From Comamonadaceae bacterium (GTDB taxonomy: Bacteria; Pseudomonadota; Gammaproteobacteria; Burkholderiales; Burkholderiaceae_C), in contig CANKXC010000002.1 in NCBI GenBank assembly GCA_947487355.1, positions 1 through 38,352 of the forward strand: a stretch of 38,352 nucleotides of DNA, written 5' to 3'. A program made the translations under genes and the position numbers. Under the pieces are notes generated by a model. That model searched no databases, was not told the DNA's origin, and saw only the letters and a list, made by a program, of their open reading frames with translations. This document shows positions 29,823 through 38,352 of this stretch, in pieces. The number at the start of each line of letters is the position of its first letter. The first letter of the stretch is position 1.

Positions 29823-31040
29823 TTAGCGCAAGACTTGGCACTGATCCAAAGCATGGGCGTCAAGATCGTGTTGGTTCATGGCTTCAGACCCCAAGTGAAT
29901 GAACAACTCAAGGCCAAGGGCCATGAAGCCAAATACTCACATGGCATCCGAATTACGGACGAAGTCGCCCTAGATTGCGCCCAAGAAGCGGCTGGGCAAT
30001 TGCGTTATGAAATTGAAGCAGCCTTCAGCCAGGGTCTGCCCAACACCCCCATGGCCGGATCGACAGTTCGCGTTATCAGCGGCAACTTTCTGACTGCACG
30101 ACCCGTGGGCATTGTCGATGGTGTCGATTTTCAGCATTCCGGCTTGGTGCGAAAAGTCGATGTGGCTGGCATAACCCAAACATTGGGCATGGGCGCCATG
30201 GTCTTGCTGTCTCCATTTGGTTTTTCGCCAACCGGAGAAGCGTTCAACCTGAGCATGGAAGAAGTAGCGACCAGCGTTGCCATCGAACTACAAGCTGACA
30301 AACTCATTTTCCTAACGGAAGTTGCAGGTCTTCGAATTAAGCCTCTGGAAGCAGAATCGGAAGACAACCCAATTGACACCGAATTGCCCCTGGCTGCTGC
30401 TGAAGGATTGCTCAAAATATTACCTTCCCCCTTGGTGCCAACAGACCATGCGTTTTATTTGCAACATTGCGTCAAAGCCTGCCAACAAGGTGTGGAGCGT
30501 AGTCATATTTTGCCCTTTGCAGTGGATGGCGCTCTACTCCTTGAAATTTATGTCCATGACGGCATTGGTACCATGGTGGTTGACGAAAAACTTGAAGAGT
30601 TGCGCGAAGCCACACACGATGATGTGGGCGGCATACTGCAACTCATCGAACCCTTCGAAAACGATGGTACGTTGGTCAAACGCAATCGCACAGAAATTGA
30701 ACGTGACATTGACCACTACACGGTCATTGAACATGACGGATTGATTTTTGCTTGTGCTGCGCTTTATCCCTATGCAGAAGCCAAGACCGCTGAAATGGCC
30801 GCACTGACAGTCACGCCACAATCTCAAGGCCAAGGTGATGGCGAAAAAGTCCTCAAGCGCATTGAGCAAAGGGCTCGCGCCATGGGTTTGAAAAGTATTT
30901 TTGTGTTAACCACCCGAACCATGCACTGGTTCATCAAACGTGGTTTTGTTCAGGTTGAAGCCGATTGGTTGCCTGAGGGGCGTAAACGCAAATACAACTG
31001 GGACAGACGCAGCCAAGTTTTGGTCAAAAAACTAAGCTAA
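29691..31040 (+). CDS. argA: Amino-acid N-acetyltransferase (N-acetylglutamate synthase, AAK + GNAT)
   Basis: FVPWFRSVAPYIHMHRGKTFVVGIAGEA; VLVHGFRPQVNEQL; C-terminal GNAT domain. Confidence 0.95.
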   Translation: MSTVFNFTFVPWFRSVAPYIHMHRGKTFVVGIAGEAIAAGKLQHLAQDLALIQSMGVKIVLVHGFRPQVNEQLKAKGHEAKYSHGIRITDEVALDCAQEAAGQLRYEIEAAFSQGLPNTPMAGSTVRVISGNFLTARPVGIVDGVDFQHSGLVRKVDVAGITQTLGMGAMVLLSPFGFSPTGEAFNLSMEEVATSVAIELQADKLIFLTEVAGLRIKPLEAESEDNPIDTELPLAAAEGLLKILPSPLVPTDHAFYLQHCVKACQQGVERSHILPFAVDGALLLEIYVHDGIGTMVVDEKLEELREATHDDVGGILQLIEPFENDGTLVKRNRTEIERDIDHYTVIEHDGLIFACAALYPYAEAKTAEMAALTVTPQSQGQGDGEKVLKRIEQRARAMGLKSIFVLTTRTMHWFIKRGFVQVEADWLPEGRKRKYNWDRRSQVLVKKLS

Positions 31041-31062
31041 GCCTGCTGGCCTTGGTTTATTT

Positions 31063-31593
31063 TTATTGAGTTGGCGCGCGAAAAAAACCATCGCGCCATC
31101 TCAAAGCAAGTATCAAAATGAAGATGCTGCTGAAGACCAAAAAAGACCAGTTGGCAATTGATGCGCCCAAGAAGGTCCAATCGATCTTTGTGCAATCGCC
31201 ACTGCCCTTAAAAATCATGGGGATGGCGCGCTGCAAAGGAAAGTTTTCAATCATGCCGTAAAAGTCTCTGCCGCAGCTAACCGCTTCGGGGGGATACCAT
31301 TGCAGCCAAGTCTGCCTGGCGGCTACAAACGCGCCAAAGCCGGCACTTAAAAAGACCAACCAAGACATGGCGAGAGATCGGATGGGTGATTTTTTACTCA
31401 GCCCCAACAAACACCAAACAATGATGCCAATCATGGCGTAGCGTTGAACAATGCACATGGGGCATGGTTCAAGTTCGAGGTAATACTGCAAATAAAGAAC
31501 ACCAAACGCCATCATGGCAATGCAAGACATTGCAACAATGCCCAACCATCTACTTGTTGGCCAACGGATCAGCATCAGAAAGAGTGCGTTCAT
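31063..31593 (-). CDS. dsbB: Disulfide bond formation protein B
   Basis: YYLELEPCPMCIVQRYAMI (CxxC); ETWLQ-like segment ARQTWLQWYPPEAVSCGRDFY. Confidence 0.92.
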   Translation of the reverse strand: MNALFLMLIRWPTSRWLGIVAMSCIAMMAFGVLYLQYYLELEPCPMCIVQRYAMIGIIVWCLLGLSKKSPIRSLAMSWLVFLSAGFGAFVAARQTWLQWYPPEAVSCGRDFYGMIENFPLQRAIPMIFKGSGDCTKIDWTFLGASIANWSFLVFSSIFILILALRWRDGFFRAPTQ

Positions 31594-31620
31594 GCGAGTC
31601 ATTCTATGCTTTGAATGGAC

Positions 31621-32397
31621 TTAGCTTTCAACAAAAGCACGCTCGATGACAAACTGACCAGGCGTGCTGGTATTGCCTTCAACAAAACCTTTGCCTTCAC
31701 AAAGCGATTTCAGATCGCGCAGCATTTCGGGGCTACCGCAAATCATGACACGATCTTCTGATGGGTTCAATGAAGGGAGCCCAAGATCGGCTGCAATTTT
31801 GCCATTCTCCAGCAGATCAGTCACCCGCCCTTGGTGCACGTAGGATTCCCTGGTTACGGTGGGATAGTAAAGCAACTGCTTGCCAACCATCTCACCTAAA
31901 AATTCGTTTTGAGGAAGCTCTTGTGTGATGAAGTCGTGATAAGCCAACTCCTTGACCTCACGCACACCATGGAGCAAGATCACTTGTTCAAAACGTTCGT
32001 AGGTTTCAGGATCGCGAATGATGCTCATGAAAGGCGCCAAGCCGGTTCCTGTGCCTATCAAATACAAACGTTTGGCTGGCGTGAGGTAATCGATGAGCAA
32101 AGTACCAGTGGGTTTGCGTCCAACCACAATGGTGTCGCCCACTTGAATGTGCTGAAGCTTGGAAGTAAGCGGGCCATCTTGCACCTTGATGCTTAAAAAC
32201 TCAAGATGCTCTTCGTAATTGGCACTGGCAATGCTATAGGCCCGCAGCAAGGGCTTGCCGTTTTCACCTCGCAATCCAATCATGGTGAAATGACCGTTAG
32301 AAAAGCGCAATGCTGGGTCGCGTGTCGTCGTAAAACTGAACAGTCGATCTGTCCAGTGATGAACACTTAGGACCTTTTCTTCTAAAAATGCACTCAT
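31621..32397 (-). CDS. fpr: Ferredoxin--NADP+ reductase
   Basis: RPGHFTMIGL-type FAD motif (SNGHFTMIGLRGENGKPLLRAYSIAS); LIGTGTGLAPFMSIIRDPETYERFE; MICGSPEMLRDL. Confidence 0.95.
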   Translation of the reverse strand: MSAFLEEKVLSVHHWTDRLFSFTTTRDPALRFSNGHFTMIGLRGENGKPLLRAYSIASANYEEHLEFLSIKVQDGPLTSKLQHIQVGDTIVVGRKPTGTLLIDYLTPAKRLYLIGTGTGLAPFMSIIRDPETYERFEQVILLHGVREVKELAYHDFITQELPQNEFLGEMVGKQLLYYPTVTRESYVHQGRVTDLLENGKIAADLGLPSLNPSEDRVMICGSPEMLRDLKSLCEGKGFVEGNTSTPGQFVIERAFVES

Positions 32398-32447
32398 AAA
32401 TCTTAGGGGAATTTAAACAAAACATGCCATTTTCAGGCTTATTTGTA

Positions 32448-32462
32448 TGTATTGGAAATACA
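32448..32462. promoter_or_regulatory. Inverted repeat in fpr-yggX divergent promoter region
   Basis: TGTATT-GGA-AATACA perfect dyad. Confidence 0.35.
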
Positions 32463-32514
32463 ATAATTTTATATCTGTATAGACAAGCAATCTTAAGCAA
32501 CATCAAGGAATACC

Positions 32515-32790
32515 ATGGCGCGCACTGTTAAATGCATCAAATTAGAAACGGAAGCCGAAGGTTTGGACTTTCCGCCCTATCCAGGCGAATTGGGTAAACG
32601 CATTTGGGAGAACGTTAGCAAAGAAGCTTGGGCCGCTTGGCTCAAACATCAAACCATGCTGGTCAATGAAAATCGTCTGAATCTGGCAGATGCCAGAGCC
32701 CGACAGTATCTTGCTCGTCAAATGGAAAATCATTTCTTTGGCTCGGGCGCCGATGCTGCCCAGGGTTATGTCCCCCCAACCTCAGCCTAA
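32515..32790 (+). CDS. yggX: Fe(2+)-trafficking / oxidative damage protection protein (YggX)
   Basis: [56 protein letters not shown]. Confidence 0.95.
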   Translation: MARTVKCIKLETEAEGLDFPPYPGELGKRIWENVSKEAWAAWLKHQTMLVNENRLNLADARARQYLARQMENHFFGSGADAAQGYVPPTSA

Positions 32791-34510
32791 CTTCCACGCA
32801 AGCCTTTGGCAACATCGTCCAGCGTGGCAATCTGATTGGCACGCGCTGGACACCTGTTTTGACAACGGACAGGCATTTTTAGACACCCTTCATGCTTGGC
32901 AAGCCAACAAGCAGGCTCCGCTTAAGCTTTTTTACACAGCCTTCTCAGAGCAAGCACCCAGCCGTCTAGCCCCACAACTCGCAGAAGCTTGCTACGGTTT
33001 ACTGCCCGGCATCCACCGAATTTCTTTTGAGAATTCACAAGTACAACTGACCTTGTGCATTGGCGCCCTGGATATCAACTTCAAAGAAATTGATATTGCA
33101 GCCGATAGCGTTTGTATTGATAACTTTGAAGCGTGTGACCCACGGAGTGTTGCTCGACTTAGCAAATTGGGAACACAGATCTGTTGGAAAGATGCTCATT
33201 TTGAAGCACTGGCGCAACTCAAAACCTCAGGCTTTGTTGTCCATGAATGTCAGACATCTGCCATTTATCAACCGCACTGGAAAATAAAAACATCCTTACG
33301 TGCCCCAGCAAGCCAGCGCCTGCAATCAGAACGACGTGCCATTGTCATTGGTGCAGGCTTGGCTGGCGCTGCTGCGGCCTACAGCTTGGCTGTTCGAGGT
33401 TGGCAAGTCGAAGTAATCGATCAACATGAACAAACAGGCGGTGGCGCGTCCGGATTGCCTGCAGGTATTTTTGCAAGCCATGTCTCACCGGACAACAACG
33501 TTCTATCGCGTATTACGCGCGACGGCGTACGAGCGACAGCGCAGCGTGCTGCTGCTCTCTTAAGGCGTGGTCAAGAATGGGACCTTTCGCACTTGCTTGA
33601 GCATCGCTTTTCTGGCAAAAGAGAGCTACCCATTGGCGATATGTGGCCACAAGCTGGATTGGATTGGAGTTCTGATGCGCAAGCAGAGCAAAAACAATTG
33701 GCAGGCCTTCATGAAGAAACTCTAGCGCTTTGGCACCCGATGGCTGGCTGGATTCAAACGCAGTGTTTGGTCAAAGCTCAATTGGCGCATCCTCAAATTA
33801 CCATTCGTTTTGGCGTATCAGTTTCAAAATTAGTTCGACATGAACTGTCTTGGCATCTATTAGATTCAAGCGGGCAACCAATCGCCCAAGCACATCACGT
33901 GGTGATTGCCAACGCACATGGCTGTCAAGACTTGCTAGACAGCATGGAAGCGAGCGAAGCCATGTCAAATGATCAAAGGCCACTGATTCCGATCACGCCA
34001 TTGAGAGGGCAAGTCACATTCGGCGATATGAATTTATTAAGCCCAAATTTGAAAGAAAAATTGCCACCATTTCCTTTGAACGGCCATGGAAGCTACATTG
34101 GCAACTTGCCCTCACTACATTCCCCCCAATCCTCACCCTATTGGATTGTTGGTTCGAGTTTTCAGCGATTCGACTTTGACACGCGCGCACGATCAGAAGA
34201 CCAAATTAGCAACCTCCAACAATGGGCAGAATTGATGCCTGCTTGGCATGATGAGATTCTAGAAAGTATTGATCTTTCAAAAGCAAACGCATGGGCTGGC
34301 ATACGCGCTGCATTGCCAGACAGGCTTCCTGCTGTAGGCGCATTTCAGCATCCAGATTTTGCAGGACTTCAGGTTTGCACAGGCATGGGTGCAAGGGGCA
34401 TCAGCTGGTCTGTGTTGTGCGCAGAACTGTTAGCCGCGCACCTCAATCACGAACCACTGCCAATGGCTGCCTCATTGGCAAAGCACATGGCAGCGTCTCG
34501 TTTTGGCTAA
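32768..34510 (+). CDS. mnmC: MnmC-like tRNA modification protein: intact FAD-dependent oxidoreductase domain, apparently degenerate methyltransferase domain
   Basis: [76 protein letters not shown]-terminal part aligns with the MnmC methyltransferase region but lacks its motifs. Alternative start at 32753. Confidence 0.87.
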   Translation: MSPQPQPNFHASLWQHRPAWQSDWHALDTCFDNGQAFLDTLHAWQANKQAPLKLFYTAFSEQAPSRLAPQLAEACYGLLPGIHRISFENSQVQLTLCIGALDINFKEIDIAADSVCIDNFEACDPRSVARLSKLGTQICWKDAHFEALAQLKTSGFVVHECQTSAIYQPHWKIKTSLRAPASQRLQSERRAIVIGAGLAGAAAAYSLAVRGWQVEVIDQHEQTGGGASGLPAGIFASHVSPDNNVLSRITRDGVRATAQRAAALLRRGQEWDLSHLLEHRFSGKRELPIGDMWPQAGLDWSSDAQAEQKQLAGLHEETLALWHPMAGWIQTQCLVKAQLAHPQITIRFGVSVSKLVRHELSWHLLDSSGQPIAQAHHVVIANAHGCQDLLDSMEASEAMSNDQRPLIPITPLRGQVTFGDMNLLSPNLKEKLPPFPLNGHGSYIGNLPSLHSPQSSPYWIVGSSFQRFDFDTRARSEDQISNLQQWAELMPAWHDEILESIDLSKANAWAGIRAALPDRLPAVGAFQHPDFAGLQVCTGMGARGISWSVLCAELLAAHLNHEPLPMAASLAKHMAASRFG

Positions 34511-34543
34511 GCTTGATTGAGCAACACAATCAGCAAATGATTT

Positions 34544-35746
34544 TTATTGCTGTGCTGCTGCAGGTCGGCGTGCTTTGACATAAGCGTCAGTAGGCTGATA
34601 GTTTTTTCCATCGGCATAGCGCCATTGGATCATGGTGCCTTGGTTACCTCGGATGTCTAGCTTACCCACGTAGGCGCCCATGGTAGATTGTTGATCAATG
34701 GCTCTGAATTCTGCAGGCCCAAATGGGGTCGAAAATTTGAGTCCTCGCATGGCCAGAACCAATTTTTCGTTATCCGTTGTTCCTGCCTTTTTAATGGCCG
34801 CAAAAATTGCTTGCATGGTGGCATAGCCCACCACCGAGCCCAACTTTGGATTCTCTTTGAATTTTTTGTAGTAGTTGGCCGTAAAAGATGCGTGCTCTTT
34901 GGTATCAATTTGATCCCATGGGTAGCCTGTCACGATCCAACCTTTGGGTGTTTCATCCTTCAAGACTTCGAGGTATTCGGGCTCACCTGACAAAAGGGAA
35001 ACCACAGGAACTTTTGGGAAAATGCCACGTTGATTGCCTTCACGAACCAGCTTGGCCAAATCGGCACCGAAGGTCACATTGAAGATGGCGTCGGGCTTAG
35101 TTTGCATCAGCGCACTCAAACTGCTGCCAGCATCAATTTTGCCGAGGGCTGGCCATTGTTCGCCCACAAATTCAACGTCAGGGCGCTTGGCTTTGAGTAA
35201 CTCTTTAAAACTGGCAACAGCGCTTTGTCCGTATTCATAATTGGGCGCCAAAGTTGCCCATCGTTTTGCAGGCATCTTTGCGGCCTCTTCAACCAACATG
35301 GCCGATTGCATGTAGGTGCTGGCCCTTAAACGGAAGGTATATCTGTTGCCCTTGTCCCAAACAATGGCATCTGTTAGCGGTTCACTGGCAACAAACAAGC
35401 GTTTGTTCTTAGCAGCATGATCTGCCAAAGCCAATCCCACATTCGATAAGAAACCGCCTGCGAGAACATCCACTTTTTCTTGGCTGCTGAGTTCAATGGC
35501 ATGACGCAGGGCATCTTCAGGTTTACCTGCATCGTCTCGAGCAATGACTTCAACCTTACGGCCTAGCAAGCCTCCTGAAGCATTGATTTCTTCAACCGCA
35601 AGTTGCCAACCTTGCTTGTAGGGTTGGGTAAATTGAGGAATTGCAGAATAACTGTTGATCTCGCCAATACGGATGGGCGTTTGAGCATGTACCGACAAAG
35701 TCGGCAACGCCAAAAGAAACAAACCATTCAATAGCCACGACTTCAT
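34544..35746 (-). CDS. ABC transporter substrate-binding protein (Liv/amide-type), solitary
   Basis: Sec signal MKSWLLNGLFLLALPTLSVHA; IRIGEINSYSAIPQFTQPYKQGWQLAVEEINASGGLLGRKVEVIARDDAGKPEDA. Confidence 0.93.
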   Translation of the reverse strand: MKSWLLNGLFLLALPTLSVHAQTPIRIGEINSYSAIPQFTQPYKQGWQLAVEEINASGGLLGRKVEVIARDDAGKPEDALRHAIELSSQEKVDVLAGGFLSNVGLALADHAAKNKRLFVASEPLTDAIVWDKGNRYTFRLRASTYMQSAMLVEEAAKMPAKRWATLAPNYEYGQSAVASFKELLKAKRPDVEFVGEQWPALGKIDAGSSLSALMQTKPDAIFNVTFGADLAKLVREGNQRGIFPKVPVVSLLSGEPEYLEVLKDETPKGWIVTGYPWDQIDTKEHASFTANYYKKFKENPKLGSVVGYATMQAIFAAIKKAGTTDNEKLVLAMRGLKFSTPFGPAEFRAIDQQSTMGAYVGKLDIRGNQGTMIQWRYADGKNYQPTDAYVKARRPAAAQQ

Positions 35747-35855
35747 TTCGTACTCCTCAAAAGCGAAACTGTATCAGCCTCCATAAAACCAAACTTTTCA
35801 GGCCTTTTTTAAACGGCCAGAACAAATACTCTTATGATCAAAAAGCATATATGTA

Positions 35856-35872
35856 AAACAAATAAGTTGTTT
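35856..35872. promoter_or_regulatory. Inverted repeat upstream of cysI, candidate regulator (CysB-type LysR) site
   Basis: AAACAA-ATAAG-TTGTTT dyad about 70 bp upstream of cysI ATG; regulator assignment is inference. Confidence 0.35.
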
Positions 35873-35942
35873 GTTATTGCATAAAGAACCGATAAAGTGA
35901 CAGCCTTCTTCGGCAAAGACCGAACCATTTCACCTGTATCAG

Positions 35943-37721
35943 ATGTACCAATACACCGATTTCGATCGCCAATTTGTCAAATTGCGCGCTGCTCAGCATC
36001 GTGATCAGCTTGAGCGTTGGCAAAAAGGCCAATTGGCAGATGACGAGTTTCGCCCCTTGCGTCTCCAAAATGGCTGGTACGTTCAGCGCTATGCCCCCAT
36101 GCTGCGGGTGGCAGTACCTTATGGCGAAATCTCTAGCAAACAGTTGAGCGTGTTGGCTCAAATTGCCAAAGAGTACGACCAACCCGATGCTGAGCTCTTC
36201 GCTAAAGCGCAAGCGCAGCAAGATGTGCTGCCGGGAAAGTCGCCTCGGCTTATCAAAGGCTATGGTCACTTCACAACACGCCAGAACGTTCAGTTCAACT
36301 GGATACCCTTGGACAAATCGGCCGACGTGATGGACCTTTTGGCCTCAGTAGACATGCACGGCATTCAAACCAGTGGCAATTGCATTCGAAACATCACCAC
36401 CGATGAGTTGGCCGGTGTGGCTGTCGATGAAGTGGTTGATCCTCGACCTTACGCAGAAATCTTAAGGCAGTGGAGCACCTTGCATCCTGAGTTTGCCTTT
36501 CTGCCCCGTAAATTCAAGATTGCCATCACTGGCGCCACCGAAGACCGTGCGGCCATTGGTTGGCACGATGTGGGCTTGCAACTTGTGAAAAGTGAGGCCG
36601 GCGATGTGGGCTTCAAAGTTTGGGTGGGCGGTGGCATGGGCCGAACGCCCATCATTGGCAGCTTGGTCCGCGAGTTCTTGCCTTGGCATCACATCATGAA
36701 CTACCTTGAAGCCGTGGTTCGTGTTTACAACCGCTGGGGCAGACGTGACAATTTGTACAAAGCGCGCATCAAAATTTTGGTGAAGGCGGAAGGCCAGCGC
36801 TACATTGACGAAGTTGAAGCCGAATTTAATGACATCGTCAACAAAGATGGTGGGCCTCACACCATCACACAAGCTGAATTTGATCGTGTGGCTGCTTGCT
36901 TTGTTGAACCCAAGGTAACTAGCAACTTAACAGCTTCGGTTAACAGCAATTTGCAAGAGCCTGCGTTCCAACGCTGGTTAAATCAAAACGTTGTGCCACA
37001 CAAAAATCCTGCATTACGCGCAGTCACCCTGTCATTCAAACGATTGGGCTTAGCACCCGGTGACGCCACAGCAGAACAACTCGAAGCTTCCGCGCAGTTG
37101 GTCGAGAAGTACTCTCGGGGTGAAGCTCGCGTCACGCACTCACAGAACTTGTTGCTCCCTTGGGTTCAAGAAACCCAATTGTTTGACCTTTGGCTTGAAG
37201 CCAAAACTTTGGGTTTGGCCAGCCCCAATATAGGCTTATTGAATGACATGATTGCCTGCCCTGGCGGTGACTATTGCGCCTTGGCCAATGCGCGTGCCAT
37301 ACCTGTTGCTGCAGCTATTTCAGAGCGTTACCAAGACCTAGACGAATTGGAAGACCTTGGCCCGATCGACTTGCACATTAGCGGCTGTATCAATTCTTGT
37401 GGTCACCACCACAGCGGCCACATTGGTATCTTAGGCGTCGATAAAGACGGCAAAGAGTGGTACCAAGTGACGCTAGGTGGCTCGGATGGCTCTACTTTGT
37501 CTGGCACAGCTGGCGCTGGCAAAGTCGTTGGTCCTTCATTTTCTGCAGCAGAAGTCACTGAAGTGATTGAGGCGGTCATTCACAAATATCTGGAGCTACG
37601 GGCACCAAGCAGTAGCAATGGCCGTGCTGAATACTTCATCGAAACCTTAAACCGAGTGGGTCAAGAGGCTTTCAAAGTTGCAGCCAACAGCGCACGCCAC
37701 CCAGCGAAAGAGTTCGCTTGA
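35943..37721 (+). CDS. cysI: Assimilatory nitrite/sulfite reductase (hemoprotein subunit)
   Basis: GHFTTRQNVQFNWIPL; SGNCIRNITTDELAG; NDMIACPGGDYCALANARAIP; LHISGCINSCGHHHSGHIGILG. Confidence 0.94.
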   Translation: MYQYTDFDRQFVKLRAAQHRDQLERWQKGQLADDEFRPLRLQNGWYVQRYAPMLRVAVPYGEISSKQLSVLAQIAKEYDQPDAELFAKAQAQQDVLPGKSPRLIKGYGHFTTRQNVQFNWIPLDKSADVMDLLASVDMHGIQTSGNCIRNITTDELAGVAVDEVVDPRPYAEILRQWSTLHPEFAFLPRKFKIAITGATEDRAAIGWHDVGLQLVKSEAGDVGFKVWVGGGMGRTPIIGSLVREFLPWHHIMNYLEAVVRVYNRWGRRDNLYKARIKILVKAEGQRYIDEVEAEFNDIVNKDGGPHTITQAEFDRVAACFVEPKVTSNLTASVNSNLQEPAFQRWLNQNVVPHKNPALRAVTLSFKRLGLAPGDATAEQLEASAQLVEKYSRGEARVTHSQNLLLPWVQETQLFDLWLEAKTLGLASPNIGLLNDMIACPGGDYCALANARAIPVAAAISERYQDLDELEDLGPIDLHISGCINSCGHHHSGHIGILGVDKDGKEWYQVTLGGSDGSTLSGTAGAGKVVGPSFSAAEVTEVIEAVIHKYLELRAPSSSNGRAEYFIETLNRVGQEAFKVAANSARHPAKEFA

Positions 37722-37727
37722 ACCAAA

Positions 37728-38117
37728 TTGAAGTTTATGAAAATTTTGTCATTCAACGATCACACGCCAAGCACCGATGCTAGCGCCATCCTCATTGCCA
37801 ACAATGAAGATCCTCGCGAGGTATCGCTCGAAGGCGTGAGTCGCATCGACTTGCACTTCCCTAAATTCACGGATGGGCGCGCTTACAGCCAAGCGTTTTT
37901 ATTACGTCGTCGTTTGGGCTTCAAAGGTGAAATTCGTGCAACGGGTGATGTGCTTATTGACCAACTGGTGGCCATGGCGCGCACCGGTTTTGATGTGGCT
38001 GTGTTGCGCGAGGGTTTAGATGCCACAGCAGCTCAACGTCAATTTGATCGATTCCCTTCGTTCTACCAAGGTTCGGCAGTAGACACACAGCCACTCTTTG
38101 CAAAGGCAGCAGCGTGA
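37728..38117 (+). CDS. DUF934 domain-containing protein
   Basis: FTDGRAYSQAFLLRRRLGFKGEIRATGDVLIDQLVAMARTGFDVAVL; between cysI and cysH as usual in proteobacterial cys operons. Confidence 0.92.
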   Translation: MKFMKILSFNDHTPSTDASAILIANNEDPREVSLEGVSRIDLHFPKFTDGRAYSQAFLLRRRLGFKGEIRATGDVLIDQLVAMARTGFDVAVLREGLDATAAQRQFDRFPSFYQGSAVDTQPLFAKAAA

Positions 38118-38352
38118 GCGTATCTAAATTGCGCAACAGTATTCAAGAAAATACGCCGGATGCTATCTCTTTGTATGCCAATCCTAGCGCCAATTACGCT
38201 GACAAAGTGGCAGAAACTTTGGCTTTACTAAAACAAGCTGTCGCAGAATTCAGTCCTGTCACACAGGCTTCAAGCTTAGGCGCAGAAGACGTCGTCATCA
38301 CGCATTTGATCAATCACAATGCTTTAAACATTCCAGTATTCGTGTTGGAAAC
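38114..38352 (+). CDS. cysH: Phosphoadenylyl/adenylyl-sulfate reductase, 3' truncated by window edge
   Basis: GTG start overlapping DUF934 stop (GTGA); translation MSVSKLRNSIQ...FSPVTQASSLGAEDVVITHLINHNALNIPVFVLET. Confidence 0.85.
   Translation, partial: MSVSKLRNSIQENTPDAISLYANPSANYADKVAETLALLKQAVAEFSPVTQASSLGAEDVVITHLINHNALNIPVFVLE

Noticed and set aside
35943-38352. DUF934 gene as an unknown accessory in the sulfur operon
   Set aside because: cysI-DUF934-cysH is a common arrangement in proteobacteria; the protein's exact role is unclear but the association is already known.

Overview
This looks like an ordinary, gene-dense chromosomal segment from a betaproteobacterium, probably Burkholderiales/Comamonadaceae of moderate GC content. 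That placement is inferred from gene content and protein sequences recalled from memory; no database search was run. I found no phage, transposon, CRISPR array or recognisable defence island. Most genes are housekeeping: prlC (partial), rpiA, pyrD, sodB, xseA, exbB/exbD, lpxK, kdsB, adk, asparaginase, lexA, tRNA-Pro(TGG), tRNA-Arg(TCT), hrpA, argA, dsbB, fpr, yggX, mnmC, and cysI-DUF934-cysH (partial). Two metabolic modules are also present. One is a PaaH-like dehydrogenase / enoyl-CoA hydratase / Crp-Fnr regulator / APH-type kinase / acyl-CoA dehydrogenase cluster. The other is a complete Liv-type ABC transporter followed by a short CaiB/BaiF (AMACR-like) protein. The observations most worth a second look are: (1) an MnmC whose methyltransferase half appears truncated and eroded at its SAM-binding motif while the FAD half is intact; (2) the split ACAD10/11-like kinase + dehydrogenase module with its own Crp/Fnr regulator; (3) two tandem LexA-type boxes between asparaginase and lexA, with an uncharacterised small protein downstream of lexA; (4) a terminator-like hairpin ending 2 nt before the mature 5' end of tRNA-Arg. 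I do not see convincing evidence for a wholly new system.
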